Origin: Aestuariibacter salexigens DSM 15300
GTDB lineage: Bacteria > Pseudomonadota > Gammaproteobacteria > Enterobacterales > Alteromonadaceae
Direction of reading: 5' to 3'
DNA: 64,000 nt
Assembly (NCBI RefSeq): GCF_000429145.1
Contig: NZ_AUBH01000004.1
Location: 1 to 64,000 of the forward strand
Within the stretch, counting starts at the first letter, position 1, and every line of letters starts with the position of its first letter. The notes under the pieces were generated by a model that worked only from the letters and a program-made list of their open reading frames with translations, was not told the origin of the DNA and searched no databases. The translations under genes and the position numbers were made by a program. Positions 43,359 to 51,935 of the stretch are shown here, one piece after another.

Positions 43359-44825
43359 ATGACAACTGAAAAATTCAATATTTTTAAATTTACTGGCAAG
43401 ATGAAAATACTCCATCTGTCTTGGATGGCGTTCTTTATTAGCTTTCTGGTTTGGTTCAACTTTGCGCCGCTACTCCAAGCGGTTAAAGAGACTTTAGGGC
43501 TAACGACAGATCAGGTTAAGACTTTACTCATTCTGAACGTAGCGCTCACCATACCGGCCCGGGTGATTATCGGTATGCTGACAGACAAATACGGGCCGAG
43601 GTTAGTTTACTCGGCTTTGTTGGCCATCTGTTCTATACCCTGTTTCATGTTTGCTTTCGCAGATAGCTTTGTACAGGCAGCGATTGCGCGCTTCCTACTT
43701 GGTTTCATAGGTGCTGGCTTCGTCATTGGCATCAGAATGGTGTCAGAGTGGTTCCCTCACAACGAGCTGGGCACAGCAGAGGGGATCTATGGTGGTTGGG
43801 GTAACTTTGGTTCTGCCGCGGCGGCATTTACCTTGCCAACAATAGCCGTTTTGTTTGGTGGTGAAGATGGATGGCGTTATGCGATTGGCTTAACCGGTGT
43901 AATCAGCTTGGTTTTTGCTTTTGTTTATTATGCAAACGTGACCAATACACCAAAAGGTTCAACTTATTTTAAACCCAAAAATTTAGGCGCGATGGAAGTA
44001 ACATCCAAAGGTGACTTCTTCTTACTGCTGCTGATGAAAGTGCCTATGTATGCGGCAATTGCGCTGCTGGCCTGGAAGCTTTCTCCAAGCGGTGTGGACA
44101 TTCTTAGCCAAACCATTGTGAACTCAATTTATATTGGATTGTTTGCTTTGTATTTACTCGAAGTTTATAAAGTCTGGCAGGTCAACAAAGAGATATTCAG
44201 CAAAGAAGTACCAGAGTTACACCGCTACAATTTCAAGCAAGTCGCTGTGCTGAATATTCTCTACTTTACCAACTTCGGTTCAGAACTGGCGGTCGTTTCA
44301 ATGTTGCCGCTTTTCTTCGCCGAAACATTCAACCTTGACCCAGTTTTAGCTGGTTTGGTGGCTGGAGCCTATGCGTTTATGAATCTGATGTCGCGTCCCG
44401 CTGGTGGTTGGATATCTGATAAATTTGGCCGAAAATCTACACTAATGATATTAACCGCTGGATTGGCGGCTGGTTATGCGTTAATGGGCTTAGTCGATGG
44501 CACCTGGCCACTATGGTTAGCGGTCGTCATTGCCATGGGGTGTTCATTCTTTGTGCAATCTGGTGAAGGTGCAGTATTTGCAGTAGTTCCACTGATTAAG
44601 CGCAGAATGACTGGTCAAATTGCCGGTATGACAGGTGCGTATGGTAATGTCGGTGCAGTGACATTCTTAACAGTGCTTTCTTTTGTCGATTACAGTACGT
44701 TTTTCTACGTCATAGCAGCAACCGCGTTGGTTGGCTTATTCACGCTAATATTCATGGATGAACCGCGAGGTCAAATCGCAGAAATTGCTGAAGATGGCAC
44801 AGTTCATATGATCGATGTAAGTTAA
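43359..44825 (+). CDS. NarK/NasA-family nitrate transporter
   Basis: This is a 488-residue twelve-helix MFS transporter. The nitrate signature motifs GFVIGIRMVSEWF with GIYGGWGNFGSAAAAFTLP and GEGAVFAVVPLIKRRMTGQI with GMTGAYGNVGAV are both intact. Extra residues occur between helices 6 and 7. I chose ATG 43359 (MTTEKFNIF), 6 bases after GGAG; a GTG four codons earlier overlaps the ribosome site. It is followed by a terminator and then a PP2C-kinase gene, a neighbour often seen beside nitrate transporters. Confidence 0.88.
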   Translation: MTTEKFNIFKFTGKMKILHLSWMAFFISFLVWFNFAPLLQAVKETLGLTTDQVKTLLILNVALTIPARVIIGMLTDKYGPRLVYSALLAICSIPCFMFAFADSFVQAAIARFLLGFIGAGFVIGIRMVSEWFPHNELGTAEGIYGGWGNFGSAAAAFTLPTIAVLFGGEDGWRYAIGLTGVISLVFAFVYYANVTNTPKGSTYFKPKNLGAMEVTSKGDFFLLLLMKVPMYAAIALLAWKLSPSGVDILSQTIVNSIYIGLFALYLLEVYKVWQVNKEIFSKEVPELHRYNFKQVAVLNILYFTNFGSELAVVSMLPLFFAETFNLDPVLAGLVAGAYAFMNLMSRPAGGWISDKFGRKSTLMILTAGLAAGYALMGLVDGTWPLWLAVVIAMGCSFFVQSGEGAVFAVVPLIKRRMTGQIAGMTGAYGNVGAVTFLTVLSFVDYSTFFYVIAATALVGLFTLIFMDEPRGQIAEIAEDGTVHMIDVS

Positions 44826-44840
44826 CAGTAACTCAATTGT

Positions 44841-44872
44841 AAAAGGCATCTCTAAAACAGGGATGCCTTTTC
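44841..44872 (+). terminator. intrinsic terminator after plus-strand nitrate transporter
   Basis: AAAAGGCATC (44841-44850) pairs with GGATGCCTTTT (44861-44871). The A-rich arm and T-run make it work in both directions. It separates the transporter from the PP2C-kinase gene that begins 20 bases later. Confidence 0.75.
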
Positions 44873-44891
44873 ACTAACTTAGACTAACTCA

Positions 44892-46652
44892 ATGCAATCA
44901 GAGCACACTGAAAAAGACGACATCTCAAACAACGCAACGCTTGTTGTGGCTACGGGTTGTGCTTCTATTGCAGGCGTTAAGCCGGTCAATGAAGATGCAG
45001 TAGCTGTGCATACTCCGACTGACCGACACGCCTTGTCATCAAAGGGTACAGCCGTTGTCATTGCTGACGGTGTTAGCAGTGCTGAAGCGGGTAGAGAGGC
45101 TAGTGACTACGCGGTAAAACATTTTATCGAAGAATACTTCCGCACGCCTGATACGTGGTCAGCGAAACAAGCCGGCCAAAAAACACTGACTACGATTAAT
45201 TTAAACCTGTTCAAGCAAAGTCATGAATTTACCCATCAGGAAAAAGGCTATCTATGCACGTTTAGTGGCCTTGTGCTCAAATCGCGAACGGCTCACTTTT
45301 TTCACGCCGGCGATTCCAGGATCTACCGCTATCGAGATGGTGCTATTACGCAACTAACGCGAGATCATTCAATCAACATTGGTGGTGGCAAAAACATTCT
45401 CGCTCGAGCCGTGGGTATGGATAACGTCTTACAAGTTGATTACGGGAAATCGGTTTTAGAAGAGGGAGATGTATTTCTTCTGACAACCGACGGTGTTCAT
45501 GATTTTATCAATGAGGAGAAACTGACTGAGTTCCTGAGTGATGAACTTGAACCTCAGAAGCAGTGTGAGCGCATAATTGCTGAAGCAAAATTGGCCAACA
45601 GCGACGACAATATCAGCTGCGCAATTGCCAAAGTCGAGAAACTGCCCGCTGAAAGCCGTGATGATTTTAATACCAAGTTAACCCGTCTGCCTTTCCCACC
45701 CGACCTTGAACCCGGAATGAAACTGGATGGTTACCGGATTGATCAGGCTTTGTTTGCTAGCAGTCGCAGCCAGGTTTATCTCGTCACTGACCTGGAAACT
45801 GATGAACAAATTGTAATGAAAACACCATCCCTCAACTTCCAGGATGACGTGCATTACATTGACCGCTTTATTCAGGAAGAGTGGATAGGGAAACGTATAA
45901 ACAGCGAATATGTGGTCAAGATCATAACCCAGAATCGACCAAGAACCTGTTTGTATTACCTGATGGAGTATGTACCAGGTATTTCACTTGATAAATGGAT
46001 GATCGATCATCCGTTACCCTCTCCCAAGAAGGCTATCACGTTAGTCAAACAAATCGCTGCTGCGCTTAAAGCTTTTCATAATACAGAAACGATTCACCAG
46101 GATCTTAAACCCGCCAACATTATTGTTGATGATGCAATGAAGATTAAGGTGATTGATTTTGGGTCAGTCTTTGTCGCAGGTATCGCTGAGGTTTTTATTC
46201 CTATCGAGCATCTTGGCGCACTGGGTACGGCTACCTATTCTGACCCTTATTACCTGCAAGGCAGGAACACGGGCATTCAAGGCGACATTTATGCGCTCGC
46301 CACTATCACCTACGAATTGTTTACCGGCGAACTGCCCTATGGCGAAAAGATAGAGCAATACGTCAATAGCCATGACTTTGACAAGCTTCGTTATATTAGC
46401 GCCACCGACCACAACCCAATTATACCGTTGTGGTTTGACCGTGCGTTGGAAAAAGGCGTGACGCTTGACATACCAAAACGCTACAAACGTCTACAAGACT
46501 TTGTCGATGATGTAACTCGGCCAAACCCCGAATTCTTAAAAGATGATCCCGCAATCGATAACAGCAAAGGTTTGCTTTTTTGGCAGATGATGTCTGCCTT
46601 TTGGGTTGCCATGCTGATACTGGTTGTCATTTTGTTTTCGACCACAGGATAA
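44892..46652 (+). CDS. membrane-anchored protein phosphatase 2C / Ser-Thr kinase fusion
   Basis: The protein has 586 residues. Residues about 15-250 form a PP2C phosphatase (VNEDAVAV, IADGVSSAEAG, FHAGDSRIYRY, TTDGVHDF, SDDNIS, all metal-binding or structural). Residues about 265-525 form a Ser/Thr kinase (catalytic HQDLKPANI near 401, DFGS near 422, Lys in VMKTP near 312). The glycine-rich ATP loop is degenerate (ALFASSRSQVYLV, no GxG), so kinase activity is uncertain. One C-terminal helix (about 560-583) anchors it. The opposing activities in one chain suggest a switch; relatives sit beside nitrate transporters. Target unknown. Confidence 0.85.
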   Translation: MQSEHTEKDDISNNATLVVATGCASIAGVKPVNEDAVAVHTPTDRHALSSKGTAVVIADGVSSAEAGREASDYAVKHFIEEYFRTPDTWSAKQAGQKTLTTINLNLFKQSHEFTHQEKGYLCTFSGLVLKSRTAHFFHAGDSRIYRYRDGAITQLTRDHSINIGGGKNILARAVGMDNVLQVDYGKSVLEEGDVFLLTTDGVHDFINEEKLTEFLSDELEPQKQCERIIAEAKLANSDDNISCAIAKVEKLPAESRDDFNTKLTRLPFPPDLEPGMKLDGYRIDQALFASSRSQVYLVTDLETDEQIVMKTPSLNFQDDVHYIDRFIQEEWIGKRINSEYVVKIITQNRPRTCLYYLMEYVPGISLDKWMIDHPLPSPKKAITLVKQIAAALKAFHNTETIHQDLKPANIIVDDAMKIKVIDFGSVFVAGIAEVFIPIEHLGALGTATYSDPYYLQGRNTGIQGDIYALATITYELFTGELPYGEKIEQYVNSHDFDKLRYISATDHNPIIPLWFDRALEKGVTLDIPKRYKRLQDFVDDVTRPNPEFLKDDPAIDNSKGLLFWQMMSAFWVAMLILVVILFSTTG

Positions 46653-46657
46653 CTGCT

Positions 46658-47098
46658 ATGGAGTCGACAGTAATGCAAAATCTGGTAACCCAATTTTTTA
46701 GTGTTGATCACGAACGACTTGATTTTCTATTCCGCATGTACCGGGAAAACAAACAAAACCAGCGCTACAAGGCTGTCTTGCTCTTCGATAAGTTTAGTGA
46801 AGGGTTGAAACGACACATTCGCTGGGAAGAAGAGTTGTTGTTTCCCATGTTCGAAAAAGCCACAGGTATAAAAGGTGCTGGCCCAACAATGGTGATGCGC
46901 CATGAGCATGATCAAATTAAAGCCATGCTGGATGAAATTAGTGAAAGCTTAAAAAACGACGATCATTCTGAAGCACTGGAAAAAGCCCTGTCAGAACTGC
47001 TTCTGCTACACAACGAAAAAGAAGAGCAAGTGCTCTACGTTCAATGTGACCGGGCATTGACTGAAGAACAGTTGCTAACGCTATTTTTGGATATGTGA
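46658..47098 (+). CDS. hemerythrin-like di-iron protein
   Basis: This 146-residue four-helix protein carries the His/Glu pattern of hemerythrin HHE domains: FSVDHERLDFLF, HIRWEEELLFPMFE, MRHEHDQIKAML and LHNEKEEQVLY. It should bind a di-iron site that senses or scavenges O2 or NO, or repairs iron centres. It starts 6 bases after the PP2C-kinase stop (ATG 46658), so the two are co-transcribed. A longer frame upstream (46580) overlaps the kinase and is not needed. It converges with the nitroreductase gene. Confidence 0.85.
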   Translation: MESTVMQNLVTQFFSVDHERLDFLFRMYRENKQNQRYKAVLLFDKFSEGLKRHIRWEEELLFPMFEKATGIKGAGPTMVMRHEHDQIKAMLDEISESLKNDDHSEALEKALSELLLLHNEKEEQVLYVQCDRALTEEQLLTLFLDM

Positions 47099-47111
47099 GT
47101 TTTTCATACTC

Positions 47112-48128
47112 TCACATAATGGTTTGCTCAACGGATCGCCGCGGAGTGAAATGCACTGGCGACGCTTTACCTATTCTCAGTATCAGTTGTGGATATTGTA
47201 ATGATTGCAAAATCGGTGGTAATTGTTTTCTGATGTCTGGCTCCTGAATAGCTTGATTCATGTAAGACACGGACAAACCTTGATGTGCAAGCCCAAGTAA
47301 CAAAAACGTTAATAATCGACCGGTATTTAACCAGTCTGTTCTGTCATCATTGGCGGTGGAAATTACTGCAAATGTCGGACTCCCGTGACGACACTTATCG
47401 ACATTGTACTTGCCAATGCTGCTGCCCCAGTTGAACCAATTCAACATCGGCTTGGATAGCAGATTTGGAAGTGTGGTGTGGTAAAAGCCGTGCCCAGTTA
47501 AACCATCTGGTTTCAAGCTAAGCATAGACCGCTGCCATGAAGTAAACTCGAAGCGAAACCAAGGCTTTGCAAACTGGCGTTTCACAGCTCTTTCGACCAT
47601 ATCTGAAAACTTGACAATCGTACCGATATCTCTTGCGAGAGACAGTTGTACATCGAGCGTTTTAGCATAGCTCTGTACACTGTTGATTGCCTGGTTGGGT
47701 GGTTCAGTATCGTCAAAATATTTACGGTTAGTTTGCCTGTATTTGATAGCATGAAACCATGCAATGTCATTATCTGACGGGTCGAATTTTCCAGTTAGGT
47801 TGATATGCGCCAGTAAGTCTCTGTCAGTCGTATTTTCGTAATTTATGTTGACCGAACAGCCAAAATAATGAGCAGCAACTTCGATCATGCCTATCGCAGC
47901 GCCACAACTGATAATTGCCTCGCGAGAATGAGGGTCTACAAACCGGGACACTCGTTGTTTGTCCAGGATGATATCCAATCCGCTGTCGGATAGCTGGAAG
48001 CGCCAAGGTTGGGCGTTATAATGAGACGGTGCAAGGATCGCATAATTCAATAAAAACGAGAGCTGATGTAGCTCGTCACCATTAAAAGGGAATAAGCCGT
48101 CTTTAATTTCTCGTACGTTAGCGACCAT
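47112..48128 (-). CDS. nitroreductase-fold protein, Acg-like
   Basis: The 338-residue protein opens with LLNYAILAPSHYNAQPWRFQL (trimmed: APSHYNAQPWRF), the flavin-pocket motif of nitroreductases, with a second fold repeat near 205-330 (GSPTFAVIST, LNTGRLLTFLLLGLAHQGLSVS shown in part). This two-half form resembles the Acg family, in which the second half carries a lid. Acg-type proteins bind flavin poorly and are linked to hypoxia and NO regulons. It converges with the hemerythrin gene (13 bases). Substrate unknown. No signal peptide. Confidence 0.7.
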   Translation of the reverse strand: MVANVREIKDGLFPFNGDELHQLSFLLNYAILAPSHYNAQPWRFQLSDSGLDIILDKQRVSRFVDPHSREAIISCGAAIGMIEVAAHYFGCSVNINYENTTDRDLLAHINLTGKFDPSDNDIAWFHAIKYRQTNRKYFDDTEPPNQAINSVQSYAKTLDVQLSLARDIGTIVKFSDMVERAVKRQFAKPWFRFEFTSWQRSMLSLKPDGLTGHGFYHTTLPNLLSKPMLNWFNWGSSIGKYNVDKCRHGSPTFAVISTANDDRTDWLNTGRLLTFLLLGLAHQGLSVSYMNQAIQEPDIRKQLPPILQSLQYPQLILRIGKASPVHFTPRRSVEQTIM

Positions 48129-48188
48129 GGGTTTCAGCCGTCAGAATAGTTAAAAGTATAGCTCGTAGGAGCTAGGTTTTCCCTTTTA

Positions 48189-48581
48189 CTAATTGGCAGT
48201 GATTTCTATCGGGTTTTCGTTCCTGTCAAACACCACGTAGCGAAAAATATTGTTACCGGTCATCACATCGTTAGTCATTTTGTTTAGATAGGGTTCTGCA
48301 GCCTCTGTAGTGGGAGGCGTAGTTGAATCGCCCCCAAGGCTAGCTATAAACACAAAATCCCAATCCTTGTTTATGCTATCCGCTTCCTTCACTAAATTGG
48401 AAAATTCAGACAACTCATCTGGCAATTTATCAACGACCATTTTAGGCTCAATAGAACCCTTTTTGTCTTCTCGTTTTCTGCTTTTATTGGTCTCGTCAGT
48501 TTTTGCGAACAAGAATAACAAACGCTGCTTTTCGCTTTGCTCTTGCGCTTTAGATAGAAGGTCGGAAAACATACCAGACAT
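48189..48581 (-). CDS. small conserved protein next to anaerobic ribonucleotide reductase
   Basis: The protein has 130 residues and is soluble. It opens MSGMFSDLLSKAQEQSEKQRLLFLFA and includes MVVDKLPDELSEFSNLVKEAD and WDFVFIASLGG. From memory, homologues of this family are often auto-annotated ribonucleotide reductase subunit alpha, yet it has no catalytic motif of such enzymes. Its own promoter region holds a NarL-type dyad (48664-48679), so it is not simply read through from nrdD. I chose ATG 48581 with AGGAG 9 bases upstream; an ATG at 48623 with GAGGG is also possible. Function unknown. Confidence 0.65.
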   Translation of the reverse strand: MSGMFSDLLSKAQEQSEKQRLLFLFAKTDETNKSRKREDKKGSIEPKMVVDKLPDELSEFSNLVKEADSINKDWDFVFIASLGGDSTTPPTTEAAEPYLNKMTNDVMTGNNIFRYVVFDRNENPIEITAN

Positions 48582-48650
48582 AACAATAGGCTCCTGGGAA
48601 ATTGCTAACTCAAGCGTACACATCGTTTTCCCTCAATACCATTGTGCACA

Positions 48651-48679
48651 AGGGGTATTGAACTACCCCTTATTAGGTA
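48651..48679. promoter_or_regulatory. NarL-type sites before small protein gene
   Basis: TACCCCT-TA-TTAGGTA (48664-48679) is a 7-2-7 pair. AGGGGTA (48651-48657) forms with the first heptamer a perfect inverted repeat AGGGGTA-N6-TACCCCT. They lie between the nrdD stop (48702) and the small gene. Confidence 0.6.
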
Positions 48680-48701
48680 AAAAACACTGCATTGCGCCAG
48701 C

Positions 48702-50492
48702 TTAATTGTGAACCCGCGTGTGAGTGTGGTAGTGACGAAGGGCATGCTCATCCCTCCGTCCTTTAGAAAAAGCAGAGACACGTTTTAAGTATCCAATTAC
48801 GCGAGTTCCATGATCGATATCTTCAGAGCCACACGATGGACACGCATATAAAGTGCGTTTATCAATAGCTTCACAAGTATTGCAAATCGTAATTTTTACG
48901 TTCACACAAAAATAGTTACACCCCGCTTTCGCAGCGATATTTAGAAGATTTAATGCGTTTTTATAGGTTAACGTTTCTTCAAGATTGAGGTGAAGTGCTG
49001 AACCACCATCAAGGTATTGATTTAACTCTCTCCCATGCAGGATAAACTTATCGATATGGGTGGTATTCGTATTCTCTACAAGGTAGAGATAACTGTTGTA
49101 GCAGTCTCTGTTAACAACGTATCCATCTTGTTTATCCCATTTTGCGTTTTTGACGCCTAAGTTTTCAGCGGGTACAAACTCTGTATTAAACTGACACCTG
49201 AAATGTTTAGATGCGGCCCTGTTTTGCTCGTATATGACTTGCAATTGCGCCCCAACAAAATCTTTGTATTTTGAGTTATTACCGACTTCAATACCCAGAA
49301 ACTCAGCGGCTTCTGCCAGGCCGTTGACTCCAAGCGTTAAAAATTGCTTGTCCAGGCTAATGAAGCCTGCATCATAAACGGGCAGTGCTCCCGCTGCCTT
49401 ATACTCCTCGATGAGCCGACGATAAGCGACTTGATACTTGTGTATCTTCTGAACCTCACTGCATAGCTCTCTACCATCCTGAATTAATCGGTTCATATTT
49501 ATAGTGATGACATTAATAGAACCAGTCGATACACCGCCTGCCCCCAAGCTATACGAAAAGGTATTGTCGGTGATCTCGTTGCGCAATCGGCAACATGAGG
49601 CTAATGAATCGGCACTCTCGGATTGGTAAACAAAAAATGAGTTACCCTCACTCATTGCTTTAGCGCATGTTGCAGCAAAATTGAGATCTCTGACTGCCCC
49701 ATCTTTAGTCAACATCGCCGCTGTCACCACAGGAAATGTGAGCACTGCCCGCTTACGTTCATTGTTAAACCAATCCAGAAAAAAAGCCTGAAGCGATTCA
49801 ATATTCTCCCATTCGGGCTTGCTCATGTCAGGAAATACAAACTCACCAAACATTGAGTCAAAATAGAATTTGTCATACAACGATATATTCCAAAACACGC
49901 TCTGGTAGCCGCGCGCAGCAGCAGGTTGGTTGAGTGCATAAACAACATGCTGTAGATGGTTAGCCACTTCTTTGGCATGCGTATTGAGATAATTTTCACC
50001 ATAATCTCGACGCGCAAAATGGTCGAAGTAAATCAAGAACTCAACTGTGGCAATAGCCCCTGCAAATTGGGCGCTAATAGCAAATACCAAATTAACAAAA
50101 CTGCCGCAGAAAGACTCAATGTGTTGAGGAGCCTTGGATTCACCACCAAGTTCAGTCAACCCATTTAGAAGAAATGGATACATGGTAATTGAAGTACAAT
50201 ATGGTTTAAGGCTGGTCTCATCATGCACATAGATCTCATGTGACTCGATTTGCCGCTGATACTCAAGGGCTAATTCATGACCAAATAGCTCCTCAATCTT
50301 ATTGCTTACCAGTGCGCGGTTTACCTGAATAAAATAGTCTTTCATCAGTTCGGCTTCGAGCGTGGCAATGTTTTTGTGCGTCACATTTGCGTTGGCGTCT
50401 AACTTCGCGCCATCAGCAGCTGTTTCAGCATTTAAATAACTATCGATAAACTGCAGTTTTTGTTTTATATGTTTATCATCAAGTGTTAGCAC
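48702..50492 (-). CDS. nrdD: class III anaerobic ribonucleotide reductase, short form
   Basis: NrdD makes deoxynucleotides without oxygen using a glycyl radical. The 596-residue protein lacks the N-terminal ATP-cone of E. coli NrdD (712 residues) and starts near ANANVTHKNIATLEAEL (about 33-49). Substrate-site motifs VHDETSLKPYCTSITMYPFL (trimmed: HDETSLKPYC) and SLASCCRLRNE are present. The zinc site is CNTC...CPSC (about 540-558) and the glycyl radical lies in RVIGYL (about 567). It overlaps nrdG by 14 bases. The short form is known but uncommon in enterics. Allosteric ATP/dATP control at the cone would be missing. Confidence 0.9.
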   Translation of the reverse strand: MLTLDDKHIKQKLQFIDSYLNAETAADGAKLDANANVTHKNIATLEAELMKDYFIQVNRALVSNKIEELFGHELALEYQRQIESHEIYVHDETSLKPYCTSITMYPFLLNGLTELGGESKAPQHIESFCGSFVNLVFAISAQFAGAIATVEFLIYFDHFARRDYGENYLNTHAKEVANHLQHVVYALNQPAAARGYQSVFWNISLYDKFYFDSMFGEFVFPDMSKPEWENIESLQAFFLDWFNNERKRAVLTFPVVTAAMLTKDGAVRDLNFAATCAKAMSEGNSFFVYQSESADSLASCCRLRNEITDNTFSYSLGAGGVSTGSINVITINMNRLIQDGRELCSEVQKIHKYQVAYRRLIEEYKAAGALPVYDAGFISLDKQFLTLGVNGLAEAAEFLGIEVGNNSKYKDFVGAQLQVIYEQNRAASKHFRCQFNTEFVPAENLGVKNAKWDKQDGYVVNRDCYNSYLYLVENTNTTHIDKFILHGRELNQYLDGGSALHLNLEETLTYKNALNLLNIAAKAGCNYFCVNVKITICNTCEAIDKRTLYACPSCGSEDIDHGTRVIGYLKRVSAFSKGRRDEHALRHYHTHTRVHN

Positions 50493-50955
50493 ACGTATTC
50501 TCCCAAAATTTGTGGTTTAGTGATTCGCCTGTATAGACGTTTATTAGTTTTTGATTGGTCGACGGAGAGTCGAGTCCGCCAAGTGAAAATACCCACTTAC
50601 CGGTTTTCAGGAATGACAATAACTCTTGGATTTTTGGAGATACTCTAGGGAGTCCGGTGTAGAGACAGGTCTTCAGCTGGGTTTGCCTAGCTATAAGGAG
50701 TTTTTCTCTTAGCGCCTCTGCATGCCATTCACCACCAAAGAAGAGCACGCACGTTATGAAACCCTCATATTTATCTAAGTAAGTAGCAAACAGTTCATTG
50801 GTAAGCGGCGCTCCCAAATTGCTGTCCCAGATATCTTGGCTATGGCAGCGTTCACAACGCAGTTTACAACCGGTTATCGTAAAACCGAGTGACACTTCAT
50901 CAGGCACTTCCTGGAAGAGAACTTGAGGTTCCAGTGAGTTAAAAAGGGGCTGCAT
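50479..50955 (-). CDS. nrdG: anaerobic ribonucleotide reductase activating protein
   Basis: NrdG is a radical-SAM enzyme that installs the glycyl radical on NrdD. The cluster motif CKLRCERCHS (CxxxCxxC, about residues 30-37) and GCKLRCERCH are clear. Length 158 residues is normal. It precedes nrdD, opposite to E. coli order, and overlaps it. A perfect FNR box lies 61-74 bases before its ATG. ORF start MQPLFNSLEPQVLFQEVP is preceded by a weak ribosome site. Confidence 0.9.
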   Translation of the reverse strand: MQPLFNSLEPQVLFQEVPDEVSLGFTITGCKLRCERCHSQDIWDSNLGAPLTNELFATYLDKYEGFITCVLFFGGEWHAEALREKLLIARQTQLKTCLYTGLPRVSPKIQELLSFLKTGKWVFSLGGLDSPSTNQKLINVYTGESLNHKFWENTCANT

Positions 50956-51935
50956 TTGAAAGTCCTCAGAACAATATATAGTGTTTTTTTATACACACAG
51001 GCACTACATGTAGTGTTGATCTGGATCAAAAGATTCCTCAGACAAGGATTTTTCTCGGGCGTGATAGCTTTGCGGTCTAAGTTAGATGAAGATTATTTAA
51101 CAAAGAGGGTGCTCGAAAAAAATGTGGATAAGCCCTATAGCTAGTTTGAATGTTGAGCTAAGTGGCCCTCTAAACTTGAGATAAATAGATCCTATGACGT
51201 TTCAGAATACGGAAAAGGACATTTGCGGCTACGACAATGTAATCCGAGAACAAATTTTTCGCATGAATAATATTAATGAGAGAGTAATAGAACATCTTTT
51301 AGAGAAAATCGCATAAGCGGACTGTAATGAGGGTAAAACTCCAATTGCAGCCATATTTGAAAGTCTGCTTATGGGGTTTTGTCTTTGAATAACTAGTTTT
51401 TACACAATGTCCACTATCGGTGTAGCCGTACCATACAAATAACTAATTCTGAACGGCCGCTCCTTGTCTCTAGCTGATTATCACTGGGTGAAAGTTAGAA
51501 CCTCGTGTTCGCACATCGCAAGTTGAAACTCAATTATTCACGACGGTCCGCTATCCGAGCAAAAATTTGTTCTCGTGACCGTCAGGAAATGGCAAATAGC
51601 GGAGATTTCGTATCACGTACTGAATGAATCAGTTTTAAGTTCCTAAGGTGTGCGGCAACATTATCCTTACATCGCCTGGCCAACCTATGGTTTCATCACC
51701 ACGACTCTAGGCTCTATCCCATAAACGGGGGAGCAGGGTTCATCGTACATGGTTTATTACACCATCCCATCCGGAAACCGGATTGGCACAATGAATTACC
51801 GCTTTTAGTGTCAACAATTTTTACACTTAGCTTACTTTCGCCAGCCCCCCATAAAAAACCTATTGAAAAACAAATAGATTCATTGATGGCATGTTATATG
51901 CTTAAGAATATAAAATTCAAGAACGGTACACTACA
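50956..51935. other. 980-base non-coding stretch
   Basis: Between nrdG and the PEP-CTERM gene there is no coding frame I trust (a 62-codon frame at 50956-51144 overlaps the promoter). It contains the FNR box at 51016-51029 and several short inverted repeats, but no rRNA, tRNA or IS remnant I can recognise. Near 51880-51930 the AT-rich sequence would hold the promoter of the PEP-CTERM gene. Confidence 0.5.
51016..51029. promoter_or_regulatory. perfect FNR/Anr box upstream of nrdG-nrdD
   Basis: TTGAT-CTGG-ATCAA is an exact match to the FNR consensus TTGAT-N4-ATCAA. Its centre is about 67 bases before the nrdG ATG, in a place that could activate anaerobic transcription. Confidence 0.75.

Noticed and set aside
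50956-51144. 62-codon open frame across the FNR box
   Set aside because: Overlaps the nrdG promoter region and shows no protein features.
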